Both the position numbers and the translations under genes were made by a program. A stretch of 64,000 bases of DNA, taken from CAWDMC01 sp963803295 (lineage in GTDB: Bacteria; Acidobacteriota; Terriglobia; UBA7540). The stretch lies in NCBI GenBank assembly GCA_963803295.1, contig CAWDMC010000008.1:9140-73139 (forward strand), written 5' to 3'. The notes below the pieces were generated by a model that saw nothing but the letters and a program-made list of their open reading frames with translations, had not been told where the DNA came from and made no database searches. Positions within the stretch are counted from its first letter, which is position 1; every line of letters begins with the position of its first letter. This document shows positions 26,868 to 37,986 of this stretch, piece after piece.

Positions 26868-26886
26868 CTTATCCAGCTAAGCTAGG
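26863..26886. repeat. Hairpin at the end of the IS1380 gene
   Basis: Perfect inverted repeat CCTAGCTTA-TCCAGC-TAAGCTAGG at 26863-26886. It overlaps the natural stop codon of the transposase. It may be a terminator or part of the IS end; there is no T-run after it. The 300 bp that follow hold no clear gene. Confidence 0.55.
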
Positions 26887-27182
26887 TTGGGAAACGCCAG
26901 AAAGTATCGGCCAGCTCCAGGAGCGAGGCAGGAGTTTCACTCCCGGGGTCCGCCAAGGGCGGTCGAGAGGTAGTGGCGATGTAAAAACAGCTTCCAATCC
27001 GTACCGTAGTCCACTAAGGAGTCGCCTCCACCACTACCGACGGCGACTTGGACGCCTGAGCGATTCAATCGCGGGTTTTGGAAACTATCTTGTTATTGTA
27101 CAGACCGTCCACTCAGGGTAAGATTGTCTTCAAATCAGCCGAGATCAGAATACTGTTGGGCACGAGAATCGGAACCGATGCT

Positions 27183-27962
27183 ATGAGCCTCGTATACGTG
27201 TTCGCCGCAATGAAAATGGAGTCGCAACCAGTCGAACGGCTGATCGGAATCAAGCCGGATTCCGCCGACCGTATGAAGGTGAAATCCGGCCAATGCGGCC
27301 CGAATCAGGTGGTGATCTTCATAACCGGCATGGGACCCCGGCGGGCCAGGCGCGTTGCCAAGGATGCTTTCGGGTCCGGAGTCGCACATGCTGGCGCAGT
27401 CGGTAAGCCCGACGCCGGCATTGTTATTGGATTGTGCGGAGGCCTTTCACCTTCGTTGGCGGAAGGCACAATCGTGAGCTATACCGAATGTCTATCGACC
27501 GAGACCGGCCAGCAGCCGCTTCGGTGCTCGCCGTCGCTAGTACAGCGCGAAATCGCCCTGCTCACATCGAAGCGGCTGAAGTGTGAGCGTGTCGTCGGTA
27601 TCACTAGCCCGCGAGTTGGAACTCCGCTCGCCGAAAAAACGGCCCTGGTGCACTCCGGAGCGAGCGTCATCGATATGGAGAGCTACGAAATCATCGCCGC
27701 CGCGACACAGGCGGGAGTGCCAATCACGGTCCTACGGGTCGTCGCTGATCCCGCAGACCAGAAGATGCCCGACTTCAATCGCGCCCTAAAGCCGGACGGC
27801 GATTTTGACGGATGGAAAGCCCTTGAGATCGCTCTCGGATCACCACTGCTTACGGCCAGGCTGATTGCAGCGAACCGCCGAGCCATTCAAAAACTAACTC
27901 CTGCACTCGAGATTGTGCTTGGCTCCGACTGTTTCACGCAAATGCGCAGCCAGGCTTATTGA
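27183..27962 (+). CDS. Nucleoside phosphorylase/nucleosidase-like protein
   Basis: A 259-residue member of the PNP/UDP superfamily. It contains VIFITGMGPRRARRVAKDAF, GIVIGLCGGLSPSLAEGTIV and the family signature VIDMESYEIIAAA with the substrate-binding Met-Glu pair. The start is set at MSLVYVFAAMKMES (ATG at 27183), which gives a normal domain; the ribosome site is weak. Substrate and pathway (hopanoid-associated phosphorylase, MTA/SAH or other) cannot be told. It lies alone between an IS element and a CHAT protein. Confidence 0.72.
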   Translation: MSLVYVFAAMKMESQPVERLIGIKPDSADRMKVKSGQCGPNQVVIFITGMGPRRARRVAKDAFGSGVAHAGAVGKPDAGIVIGLCGGLSPSLAEGTIVSYTECLSTETGQQPLRCSPSLVQREIALLTSKRLKCERVVGITSPRVGTPLAEKTALVHSGASVIDMESYEIIAAATQAGVPITVLRVVADPADQKMPDFNRALKPDGDFDGWKALEIALGSPLLTARLIAANRRAIQKLTPALEIVLGSDCFTQMRSQAY

Positions 27963-28044
27963 CGGCTGGATTCCATGCCTTTGTCCACCTGAAAGCCGTC
28001 CACGACTTAACCGACTCTGTGGCAACTTCGTGAAGGGGCGAGCT

Positions 28045-30757
28045 ATGAACCGGAGCGCCGCTCACGCCTTTCGGCCTGAGACAGTCACCGCAATGTCGGC
28101 ACAAAGGATTGTACTCTCCTCGCTCGTGGCCTTGATTCTTTTCGCCCCGCGAATTACCGCCCTGCCCGAAGATGCTACGGCAGTGCTCGCCGAAGCCGAC
28201 CGGCTGGCCATGCTCTACAACTGGCCCAAAGCTGCACCGTTGTACGCGCAAGCGCAGAACTTGTTCGATCAGTCCGGCGACAAGAGGAATGCCCTCTATG
28301 CGAGGCTGGGCTGGATTTGGACTCAAGCCGGAACAGGACGCACTGAGAAGTTGGACAGCGAAGTCGAGCACCAGATGGAGAATCCTCTGGTCCGCCAGGA
28401 CGCTAAATTGATGCTGCGCTGCTTGGTGACGAAAGCCGCCCTTGATCAGGCGAAGAACGAGGCTTCCGCGAGGGACACTTGGGAGAGAGTTCTTGAGACC
28501 GCCAAGGCGGCTGGGCGAAAAGCGGTGGGAGGCGCGGGCACAGGCAGAGCTTGGAATGATCACGTTCATGGATGGCGATGTGGATAAGGCCACCGCGATG
28601 ATCAAGACTGCCTTCCTCTCATTGTACTTGCAGGGTGACCTCGGGGCAGCCATCTATTACGGTTCGATAGTAGGTAACGGCCAGGTCGAAGTGGGCCAGC
28701 CCGAAATAGCCCTTGTGTACTGCGACATGGCGCTGAAAACAACCGCAACAACTAAGGACATGGGCTTCCCCTTTTGGGCTTACATGGGGAAGGCGCGCGC
28801 TCTCGTCGCGTTACATCGCGAGCCGGAGGCCAAGCCGCTCCTGGAGTTGGCGATAGAGCAGGCAAGAAGCCAAGGGGCGCCCGCGGTTGAAGCCCAGTTG
28901 CTCGTCGTGATGGGCAAGCAGGCGGCCGCCAGCAATCCGGAACAAGCGATCGCATATCTCAAAGCCGCCGCGCGTCTGAGCAGCCAAAATGGTTTTCGCC
29001 ACCCGTACGCATGGAGCACCGTCGAATTGGCCAATGTTTATCGTGACCAGGGCGATCTGGTGAGCGCGCAGAAATATGCAACGGACGCCCTCCAAGCCAT
29101 GCGAGATCTTGAGGATAAGTACCACATGCCTGTACATCTCGCTCTGATGGCGGATCTGGCCGCCAGGAGAGGTGAATTCCGGAAAGCCGAGGCGTTTTAT
29201 CAGCAAGCTGCTGATGTGGTGGAAGCCCTGCTGATCAATGTGCCTAGCCGGGAAGTGGAGAGCTCTTTGATCGCCCTGGAGAGCCAAATCTATCTCGGCT
29301 ACTTTCGGCTTGCTGCGACCACACATGCGAACTCCACAAAAGCCTTTGACATCCTCGAGATGGCCCGGGGACGATCGATCGCCGACGCGCTCCGAAGCGA
29401 GCCAATTCGTCGGGTTCCTGCCGATGCAACCACCCAGTCCGCCCGCAGGGACATAAATCGGATCCAACTGACCCTCTTGCGTGAGACGAATCGCAACAAG
29501 CGAGAGAATCTTCTTGAACAGCTGTTCCAGGCTGAGCAAGTCATTGCTCCGGTCGGCAGGCCCAAGAACCGCCTGCAGGAAAATGGCGTCCACGCGCACC
29601 CTATTCGACTGGCCACGCTCCGCAGTTCTCTCCGCCCAGATGAAATGGTTCTTGAGTACATACTGGACGAGCCGAATTCGTTCTGCCTTCGGATCACTCG
29701 CCAAACGGCGGCGGTCACGGTTCTGCCGGCGGGCCGAAAACAAATCGAACAGTCGGTCGACAATTACCTTGCTGAAATCGGGTCCATGAAGCCCGGCACG
29801 GACGCCTCGGAGAGGCTCTACTCCCTATTGCTGCGGCCCATCCTCGGTCGGGCCTCTAAGCCGAGACTGATCATCGTTCCAGACGGCAAGTTAAACCTGT
29901 TGCCATTCGACTCCTTGCAGGATTCGCAGGGCCGGTATGTTCTCAATTCTTACGTCGTGACCTACGCGCCTTCCGCGACGGTGCTTCACACCATTCGGAC
30001 CTCTCCGGTGGCCCATGCGCCGAGTCTCACTCTGCTTGGTGTAGGAGACGTCGACTATCATCAGCCCCGAGCGTTGGGGGCCACTGCCGGCCCGGGTCAG
30101 TTGGAGGCAGCCACCACCGACCCGTTTGACCTTTCCGGCGCTCAACTCGTGAATATTCCAAAAACCCGCGACGAGGTCACAGCAGTCAGTCATGCCCTCG
30201 GTGGTGACAGCCGTTTGCTGTTGGGTCGTGAGGCTACGGAGGCGGCTTTCAAGTCGCAGCCGCTGGCGGACTTCAAAATCATCCACATCGCCGCGCACGG
30301 TATCGTGAGCACAAAGTTTCCAAATCGGTCTGCCCTTGTCTTGGGTGCCGACCCGGCATCGCGTGAGGATGGGTTGCTTCAGGTGGGTGAGATCGAGAAC
30401 CTCACGCTTAATGCCCAACTTGTGACGCTTTCGGCCTGTGATACCGGCCTCGGAAAGCTACAAGGCGAGGAGGGCATCGCGAACCTGGTGCGTGCCTTTC
30501 TTTTCGCTGGCGCGAAGTCTGTCCTCGCGACTTTGTGGACTGCCAGCGATGTGTATACGCCGAATCTCATGGGGCGCTTCTACCGCCGCGTGGCCGAGGG
30601 ACAGGACGAAGGGCAAGCACTACGCCAAGCCAAACTTGATCTGGTGACTGAGTTTGGCGACCAGGCCCTTCCTGTCTTTTGGGCCGGATTCACACTGGTG
30701 GGCGATGGGTCGAAGGGCATCCCTCTTCCTCGACTCCGGTTGTCAGCGCTTCACTAA
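28045..30757 (+). pseudogene. Secreted TPR-CHAT protein, one-base frameshift
   Basis: The N-terminus has a signal-like sequence (IVLSSLVALILFAPRITALP), followed by TPR-like helical repeats over about 380 residues. A C-terminal caspase-like CHAT domain holds the His in IIHIAAHG and the Cys in LSACDTGLGKLQGEEGIANL. The 5' part reads in one frame to about 28512 and the rest in the next frame. Removing one G from the GGG at 28513-28515 joins ETAKAAG to EKRWEARAQAELGM. Either the gene is broken or the base is a sequence error; the 3' frame alone runs 28442-30757. CHAT-TPR proteins often act in signalling or defence. Confidence 0.82.
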
Positions 30758-30848
30758 TGGATCAGGCGGTCATTGACTGCAAGGCTTGCCGGTTGTTACA
30801 AACGAACACAATACCTCTGTCCGAACCTTGAGCCGTAGGAGAGATCTC

Positions 30849-31289
30849 ATGGATAGACGTGACTTCCTCAGCGCGGGATCGGGCGAGGCGGGTTTGACCG
30901 CTTCCACCGGCTTGGTTGTGTCATCGGCGAAGGCAGAGACGAAGACAATCGGCGCAGATCCGATTTTGAAACGGAAGTTGGGCAAGACAGGCGAAGAACT
31001 CTCTATCGTTGGACTCGGCGGCATGGTGCTAGTGGACAATAGCCCATCGTTTGCCAGCAATATCGTGGCGGAAATGATTCTGGACATGGATTCCACCGAG
31101 GTCCCGTTGCACGCAGAGCAAGAGCAGAGCTGTTACAACGGGTACTTCGAGTCCACCTGTTTTCACCCAATGGCGAGCCGCCGAACGATGGATTTCAGTA
31201 ACCGGGGAGGCAGGGCGGGAGAAGTGTCGGAGGAATCGCGGGAAAATGGCAGTTTCGGGCTTTGGGATTCTTCGGAGATGTCAAACTGA
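30849..31289 (+). pseudogene. Tat-type aldo/keto reductase start fused to an IS1380 fragment
   Basis: A chimeric reading frame. The 5' part (30849 to about 31075) reads a twin-Arg leader (MDRRDFLSAGSGE) and the start of an aldo/keto reductase (RKLGKTGEELSIVGLGGMVL). It then switches without a stop to LDMDSTEVPLHAEQEQSCYN, GYFESTCFHP, the well-known N-terminal block of an IS1380-type transposase, which also ends abruptly near 31173. Neither half is complete. A ribosome site (GTAGGAGAG) precedes the ATG. It is probably a deletion scar. Confidence 0.75.
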
Positions 31290-31432
31290 CCGCTTCCGTG
31301 GTCCGTGGAGGCACGGAGCAGTCAAAAAACTCGACTGGAACCTTGCATTGAGGGACGGTCGGGTGTACCTTACCGGTCGGACGGAAACTCGATAATGGAA
31401 ATTCCGGGCCAAGAGTGAAGGAGGTTGGAACC

Positions 31433-33859
31433 ATGAGATTTGGGTTTACGCCTTTTTCTGAGCTGTCTGCGGCGCGGGCGACGTGTTGGCTATTTGCGCT
31501 AGCTGCGTGCCTTGCGGGTTCTTTCGCGCGAGCCGCATCTCCTGTTGTGATTTTTAGTGATCTAACCGGTACCTTCACACCCGGTGGGTACATCGTGGGT
31601 CAGTATTCTCCTGGAAATAGTTATGTGGCCGGGGGGGCCTTCACGCCGGTAGGACAAAGCTATACCCTCAATCAAATCGAGACCTTGATGTCGTTCTCGT
31701 CCGGTGTCAATAACATGACGATCAGTCTCTGTAGGGACTCTGGTGGAGTTCCAGGATCGCAATTGGAGTCATGGAGCCTCGTCAACGTTTTACCCTCATC
31801 CCCATCGATAATCACCATCACTTCTGTGGTGCACCCGACCCTATTGGCGGGACAGCAGTACTGGATTACGGCCAAGATGGCCAACCCGACCTCAGTCGGT
31901 GTTTGGTGGATTAATGCGTTGGGCGAGGGTCTCCAGGGTGTGGGATCGTCGAGCCTAAATGGTGGGCCCTTCACGCCGGGCAACACTACCGTCTTCGGAT
32001 TCCAGGCGTTCGCCGTTGTCGGGACTGGCAGCGCAGGCTTGCCCGCGCCTGTAGCGTTCTACGGCGGTACGACGAGTGCCGTGAATCCCACCGTGTTGGT
32101 TGCAGAGCCTGTTGACACAGCAACCGGAAATTACTACTCCACCCACGTCGATTTGACCATAAAGGCGCGTGGCTTAGCTCTTCAATTTGCTCGATATTAC
32201 AATAGTCTTGATCCGTATATCGGACCGCTAGGCACGGGGTGGACTCACTCGTACAATGTGTTTCTGACTCAGGACCCTCAATCTGGGGAAGTTACCATCA
32301 AGCGATCTGACGGGTCGGCTATCTCTTTTGCGATGGTCAGTCCTGGGGAGTACGAACCGATAACAGTAGGAGTAGTCGATTCTCTTGTCCAGAATGGTGA
32401 TGGTTCCTTCGCGTTTGCTCGGAAGGATCATGTCGTTTTCACCTTCTCTGCCGTGGGCCGACTGACAGACATCGAAGACCGGAATGGCAATGCGCAAGTA
32501 CTTGCGTACAGTTCCGCGGGAAATCTCGCGTCGGTCACAGATGCAACAGGACGGGCACTTTCATTTAGCTATGACCCCAATAACCACCTTACCGGCGTTA
32601 GTGACTGTTCCGGGCGCAGTATCCAATTCTCGTACGACTCAAACGGAAACCTAGCTTCGTACCAAGACGCACTTGGGAATATCACGCAGTATGAATATGA
32701 TGGGAATCACCGGATGGTCTCTGCGACCGATCCGGTGGGCACCACGCATGTCCAGAACAGCTACGATGATTCCGGCCGAGTGGTGTCACAGAAGAACGGC
32801 CGCGGATTTACCACCTCGTTTGCGTACAACAGCCCATCTACTGGAATTACGACAATAGTGGACCCGCTTGGAAATTCGACGCAGCATGTTTACGACGGTC
32901 GGCTCAGGCTGGTCGAGGTCATAAATGCCCAGGGGAGGATGACAACTTTGACGTACGACGCGAACAACAATCGGACCAGTGTGACGGACTCGAACAGTCA
33001 TGCAACAACCTTTACGTACGATGGGCACGGTAACATTACGGCCATCGCAAATCCCCTCGGCAACACAGCGACATTCGCGTACGACGCAAATAACAATCTC
33101 CTCAGCGGTACGGGTCCTACCGGAAATACGACAACATTCGGCTATGACACGAGGGGCAATTTGACTAGCGTTCAAGACGCTCTGAACAACTCGACTAGCT
33201 ACGCCTATGATGGCTTTGGGCAGCTTGCCTCCAGGACAGATGCTCTTGGCCACAAGACGTCTTTGGCCTACGACTCAGCGGGGAATCTCGCCCAAATAAC
33301 AAATGCTCTGGGCAAAACTATCAGCCTGGGTTATGACGGTATTGGTCGGCTGGTCTCGGTCACTGATCCGAACGGGCACACCAAAACCAGCGCCTACGAT
33401 GCGCTCAGTCGACTCGTGAAGTTGGTAGACGCGCTGGGCAATCAAACGCTCTTCGGATACGATTCCGTCGGGGACTTGGTGAAACTGACTAATGCAAATG
33501 GCAAGGTTACGACCTACGCATTCGATAGCACCTACAACCTGCTAAGCGTGACCGATGCGCTCGGAAACGTCACAAGCTACGCGTACGACGCAAATAACAA
33601 TCGAACCACGTTTACGAACGCGAAAGGCAAAACCATTACTTACAGTTACGATGCCCTCAATCGGCTCGTGAAGGTGACGGATCCCCTGTCCCACGTAACT
33701 TCCTATTCTCGGGGCGCGGTGGGAAATGTCATAGCGGTGACCGATCCGAATGGTAAGACGAACCGATTCAGCTACGATGCATTGAACCGCCGCGTCAGCA
33801 TTTCGTACGCGGACGGGGCCGCTGTTACCTACGCCTACGACGCGACGGGAAACGGATAG
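31433..33859 (+). pseudogene. RHS/YD-repeat protein, 5' part
   Basis: The ATG has GAAGGAGG before it. A signal peptide (LFALAACLAGSFARAA) leads a secreted protein with a galactose-binding-like first domain. From about residue 230 comes a DUF6531/RHS start (PVDTATGNYYSTHVDLTIKA). Many YD repeats follow (SYAYDANNNRTTFTNAKGKT type). The frame ends at TAG at 33857. One more C near 33853 would give GNRIGMVDPHGTTHYGYDAL and continue straight into the next segment, so the two parts were one gene of about 1390 codons. Confidence 0.85.
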
Positions 33860-33861
33860 GC

Positions 33862-35607
33862 ATGGTTGACCCGCACGGCACAACGCATTACGGCTACGAT
33901 GCCTTGAACCGGATTCTCTCAGTTACCGACCCAGCAGGCAAGGTAGTCTCTTATGGATATGACGCAGTGGCGAATCGGGTTCTCTTGGCGTATCCCGACG
34001 GAACGACCCTGCGATACGCCTTTGACCCTGTCAACCGGCTGCATCAGGTCACAGACTGGCTGGGCAAGGTTACCAATTACGAATATGACCCTGCCAACGA
34101 CCTTTTGGAGGCGAGATATCCGAATGGCGCAGGCATGGAGTACAGCTATGACGCCGCGAACCGACTAGTCGAGGTTACGGATTCCAGGCACAAATCACGT
34201 CGGGTGGTTTTCCGCTACACTCTTGACCCAGTTGGTAACAGGATCGCATTGCGCCTTGACGACGATGTGACCGCGTTTGAGTATGATGCGAGGAACGAAC
34301 TCATAAGCGCCCAGTTTGGAATATGGAAGACGATCTGGACGTATGATGCGGTAGGAAACCGCGTGGAAGAATTTGGGCCTGCCCGTTGTCTCACGTATTC
34401 CTATGACGATGCGGATCGCCTTCTGAGAGCTGGCATAACGACATATAGCTACGATGCGGCCGGCAACCGGCTGAGCAAGAGAATTTGGGACGAAACCACC
34501 AATTATTCATACGACGCGGCCAATCGTCTCATTTCAGTTGTCGGGCCGCGCGTGAACAGCAGCTTCGGTTACGACGGTGACGGAAATCGGATCACCCAAA
34601 AGACGAGCTTTGGGACGCACGTCTACGTTAATGACGTGGCACGAGTCTTCCCCAGCGTGTTGGACGAGTACGGGCCAGAGGGGAAGTTTTCTTACGCGTA
34701 CGGACACGGATTAATGGAGTCCAGCGGCGCGTCGCACGACTATTTCTACCAATATGATGGGATTGGCAGCGTTGTGGCTTTGACGAGTGCTCAAGGAAGC
34801 GTTGTCGCATCATATGATTACGATCCGTGGGGGAATTCGTTGTTTCACCCTGGCCACAGGGGGACGAGGAACCTGTTCCGATATACCGGAGAGGCGCTTG
34901 ATGCGGAAACTGGCCTTTACTATTTGAGGGCTAGGTACTACGACCCAACTATCGGACGATTTATCTCGAAGGATGAATTACCAGGGGTGGCAAACGCACC
35001 TCTGACAACTAATACGTACGCGTATGGGCGGAACAATCCCTTGCGATATACGGATCACTCCGGCATGGCCTCACAATCATTGGGTAGCGAGGATATGAAT
35101 CTCAGATCCGGGGGCATCTTGAGCTTGCTTTCCACACTCGGTTTAGCATCATACCCGCCGCCGGCACCTGGGTCTGGCATCTCACGACCTGGAACGTCTG
35201 GGGTCCCTGTGCCGACGTCTCCCATTACAATCACAGTTTCCTACGACCTGGGGTCCTTCGGCAACAACTATCTTCCTTACGATTACGGGTTCTCAGGTAC
35301 CGCAAATGCGGACATCAACTACGACATCGGCGACTTCGGTTCGCCGGCATCACCTTATAACACCGCAGGTCCCTACAACCCGTCCCCCCAACCATTTCCC
35401 TACCCTCCCGCGCCGGCTACGACCGGCGATGAATGGAATGCATTGGCAAATCAGCTTTATTGTGCTTCTGGCAATTTGTGTCTACCCTCGGGCGAAGAAG
35501 CTCAACACGGCTATGACAGCCCAAGCCCAGTTGGCATTGCGAACAACATAGGCGAAAGTAATTGGAACACTCCAGTGCCCGATTTTATGCAGCCCGTAGC
35601 ACCGTGA
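33862..35607 (+). pseudogene. RHS/YD-repeat protein, 3' part with core end and variable tail
   Basis: Continues the YD repeats and ends with the RHS core (FRYTGEALDAETGLYYLRAR, YYDPTIGRFISKDE). The C-terminal tail of ~185 residues is Pro/Ser/Tyr-rich (YNPSPQPFPYPPAPA) and shows no toxin motif that I know. No immunity-like gene follows closely. In the RHS family the shell encloses the tail, which is often a toxin; here the activity is unknown. Confidence 0.82.
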
Positions 35608-35748
35608 GATCTGAGATTGTCAACGAGACGGGTCGGCTCATACGGATTACAGGTCTTTCACGCCGAGATGTCCGTCGAATGCGAAGTTGGCCGTTTCGCA
35701 ATCGCGCAATCTTGGGGGCGACACTGCGCGTCAAGTAGCGCCTGTCTG

Positions 35749-36192
35749 CTATCTATGAACATGTGGAGGGGGGCTTCGCCCGGGTGGCGAGGCACTGATG
35801 GTAGGATTACAAGGCGGGATCGTTGGCGGGAGTGTCGTTGCAAGGATCTTCTTGGATGGCGCAACGAGCTTGGCAATCCGAATGGCGCGGACTTCCCACG
35901 CGCGTACCGCCGCCTTGGCTCCGGCTCCGTTCTTCTTGCCGCGGCCAGTGCCGTTCTTCTCAATCTCAGGTGAGCGGAGATAGCCGGTGAAGTAGTGTGC
36001 GCCGGTCCGCAAACCTACAGCGACCGCCGCCACGGCCCCAAAACACGTGATGCGGTGCCAGTCGACGTGGGACTCCCACTCGCCTTGGCTGTTCTTCCAC
36101 GACCGCTCGGTGGCGAGAGACAGCACGGTGAAAGGAACGCCGTCCCGACTAGTTCGGCTCTCGAATCAGCCCTATAAGCCCATCAAATCCAC
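35749..36192 (-). pseudogene. ssb: Single-stranded DNA-binding protein remnant
   Basis: On the minus strand, LSLATERSWKNSQGEWESHV, then DWHRITCFG, match the SSB OB-fold centre. GYLRSPEIEKN and AWEVRAIRIAKL match its end. The N-terminal part (GLIGLIREP, then ELVGTAF) is present in two other frames around 36130-36185. Adding one G and one C would rejoin it. No usable start remains, so it looks broken. It may belong to the conjugative element, which lies just to the right. Confidence 0.65.
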
Positions 36193-36210
36193 TGAATTTT
36201 GGTGCACGAT

Positions 36211-36240
36211 TGTGACTGGAAGCATAAAATGGCCACGGCT
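36211..36240 (+). repeat. Sequence like the Tn7-like element end
   Basis: TGTGACTGGAAGCATAAAAT at 36211, then GGCC, matches the first 24 bp of the transposon left end at 20 of 24 positions. No second 17-bp site is clear next to it. It could be a relic end of a related transposon or an IS21 end. Confidence 0.4.
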
Positions 36241-37237
36241 GTTAGCACCAGCTTAAAAGGGAGCCGTTTTCACCGGGTTGAAGGGAACCAGTCGTGAAAG
36301 GGAGAACGATCCTCGGACACAACCGCGCTGACCGGAAACGATGGGGATTTTCCCGGGCGGACCGATTTGCGGGGTTCGCCGACGCGAGGTTAACGCAAGC
36401 AGGCTACCCTCCAGCGCCACCAGCAGAAACAGTCCAAGGAAACAGGAGGCAACTCCGGCGCTGACGAGGCCACTGGCCGAATTGCTGGGCTCCCGCGTAG
36501 GGGCATCGCGGCGCGGTCCTAGCTGGCCCATTCGTTGGCCAAAATCTCCCCTGCCTCCCCGGATGAGCAGGAATCGTTTGACGCCGACGAGATTCTCCAT
36601 CGGGCGGGCGACCCCATGCAAGAGAAAAAACTATAGAGTCTGCTGTAGAGTTTTTTAACCGCGTCCCCGCCGATGAGGTCATTGAAGCGGGGCCCGGTAC
36701 ACTGATGAAAACGGCTTCCTCTTAGCCCGGTGCTGACACACGGCCACTCTATGCTTCCAATATGCTACTATGACTACTGCAAAGCGAGCTTGTGGATTCA
36801 ACTTGCGCGAATCGGCCACAAAGAAGTAGAAGAGGTCCTGTCATGCTCGTGGCGTGTTGGGCAGTTTTTAGGTGACTGCAAAGGGATGCGGGGATGAAAT
36901 TCCTACCACAGTTGATGAAATCGCCCTCGTACGTATTCGCGATCCCGTGTGATACCGGCCTCGGGAAGCTGCAAGTCGAGGGAGGGCATCGCGAACCTGG
37001 GTGGCGCCAATTTTGTCAGATGTGGGTAGGGGGAGCCGACCGGACCGGCCAAACCCGCTGAGCGCAAACGCCGAAGCGCATGAGCAACGTGGCCTTAATG
37101 CGTCCATTTCCCGACGATCCTGAGCCGAGCTCCGAAGGGAGCACAGGAGGGGTGACCTGAAACAGCGGAAGCGAAAGAAGAGCTCTCCAAGCAGTTGCGA
37201 GCGTGAGTTCCCCGCCTTTTGTTGTTAGCTTCCGATC
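36241..37237. other. Gene-poor spacer with a CHAT fossil
   Basis: About 1 kb without a convincing intact gene. The minus-strand frame at 36253-36621 has one hydrophobic stretch (ASCFLGLFLLVALEGSLLAL) but no family match that I can see. At 36946-37007 there is a ~60-bp copy of the CHAT-gene segment encoding CDTGLGKLQGEEGIANL, with several indels. Confidence 0.5.
36946..37007 (+). pseudogene. Fossil fragment of a CHAT gene
   Basis: GTGATACCGGCCTCGGGAAG, then CTGCAAGTCGAG and GGCATCGCGAACCTGG, match the sequence starting at 30437 in the TPR-CHAT gene, which encodes the catalytic Cys region, at roughly 50 of 60 positions. Homology stops on both sides. Confidence 0.6.
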
Positions 37238-37934
37238 TTACTTGAGAAGTATCGGATACTCGCTCCGACTCGATCCTCTCTGGCCAATCTCCATCAGATA
37301 CAGTCCGGGCGGCAAGCGTGTAAGATCCAACTTGAGGCTAAGTACGGCGATATGGTCACGCAACTCCGCAGGCCCCTCCGCTTGCGCTAAAGGATGATCG
37401 GGCTCCTGCAAAACTTGGACCTCGTACTTACCGGGCTCACTGCCGACAGGCAAATAGATCGACAGTGTCAATCTGTCTCTCGGAATCTGCACGGGTGCCT
37501 TTTTGGCGTTTTTGTCCGGTCCGCGCAAAGGTGCCTGATACCGGAAATCAACAAGCTGTTCCTTGTAAGGCCCATTGTTTTGAGCGACGACGCTCCCCGG
37601 CGGCGCTTGCCTTGAGCCCCGGCCAGCCAACCACAGCCATACCGCAACTCCCGCCACTAAGACTACGGCGGCTGCAACGGCTATCCAGCGGGACTTCGAA
37701 GACTTGCGGCTCGTCTTCGCGGAAGGCCACGAAATCATTGAAACAGGGAGAGCAGTGGCTTATGTGATCGTCCCACTGCCTGGCTTTCTCACGATCATAC
37801 TGGCGCAAGGCCATGGCTTTGAGAATATCTTGGGAAGGACATCCAACGCGGTCGGGGTTGGGAAATGCGGTCGAAAAGTAACGCTTGCCCGCTTCACGCA
37901 GACGCTGATCGTCCTCTTTGGAAAAGGGCTTCAT
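37238..37934 (-). pseudogene. Anti-sigma-like membrane protein, frame break in middle
   Basis: The N-terminal part (37934 leftward) has HISHCSPCFNDFVAFRED, a zinc-finger anti-sigma-like His/Cys cluster. In the next frame follow one membrane segment (WIAVAAAVVLVAGVAVWLWL) and an extracytoplasmic beta-rich domain. A one-base change near 37714 would give REDTSRKSSKSRWIAVA and a protein of about 232 residues. It starts 52 bp after the sigma-like gene, as cognate pairs usually do. Confidence 0.65.
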
Positions 37935-37986
37935 TTGAGAGCAGATTGGACCCTTGAATTGAGCTCAGGGAGAGGCAATGGGAGAG

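Noticed and set aside
33542..33883. Minus-strand frames opposite the RHS repeats
   Set aside because: They arise from the repeated YD codons read backwards.
36253..36621. Small membrane protein on the minus strand
   Set aside because: It has one hydrophobic stretch but no convincing ribosome site, family pattern or neighbour. It is noted only in the spacer entry.
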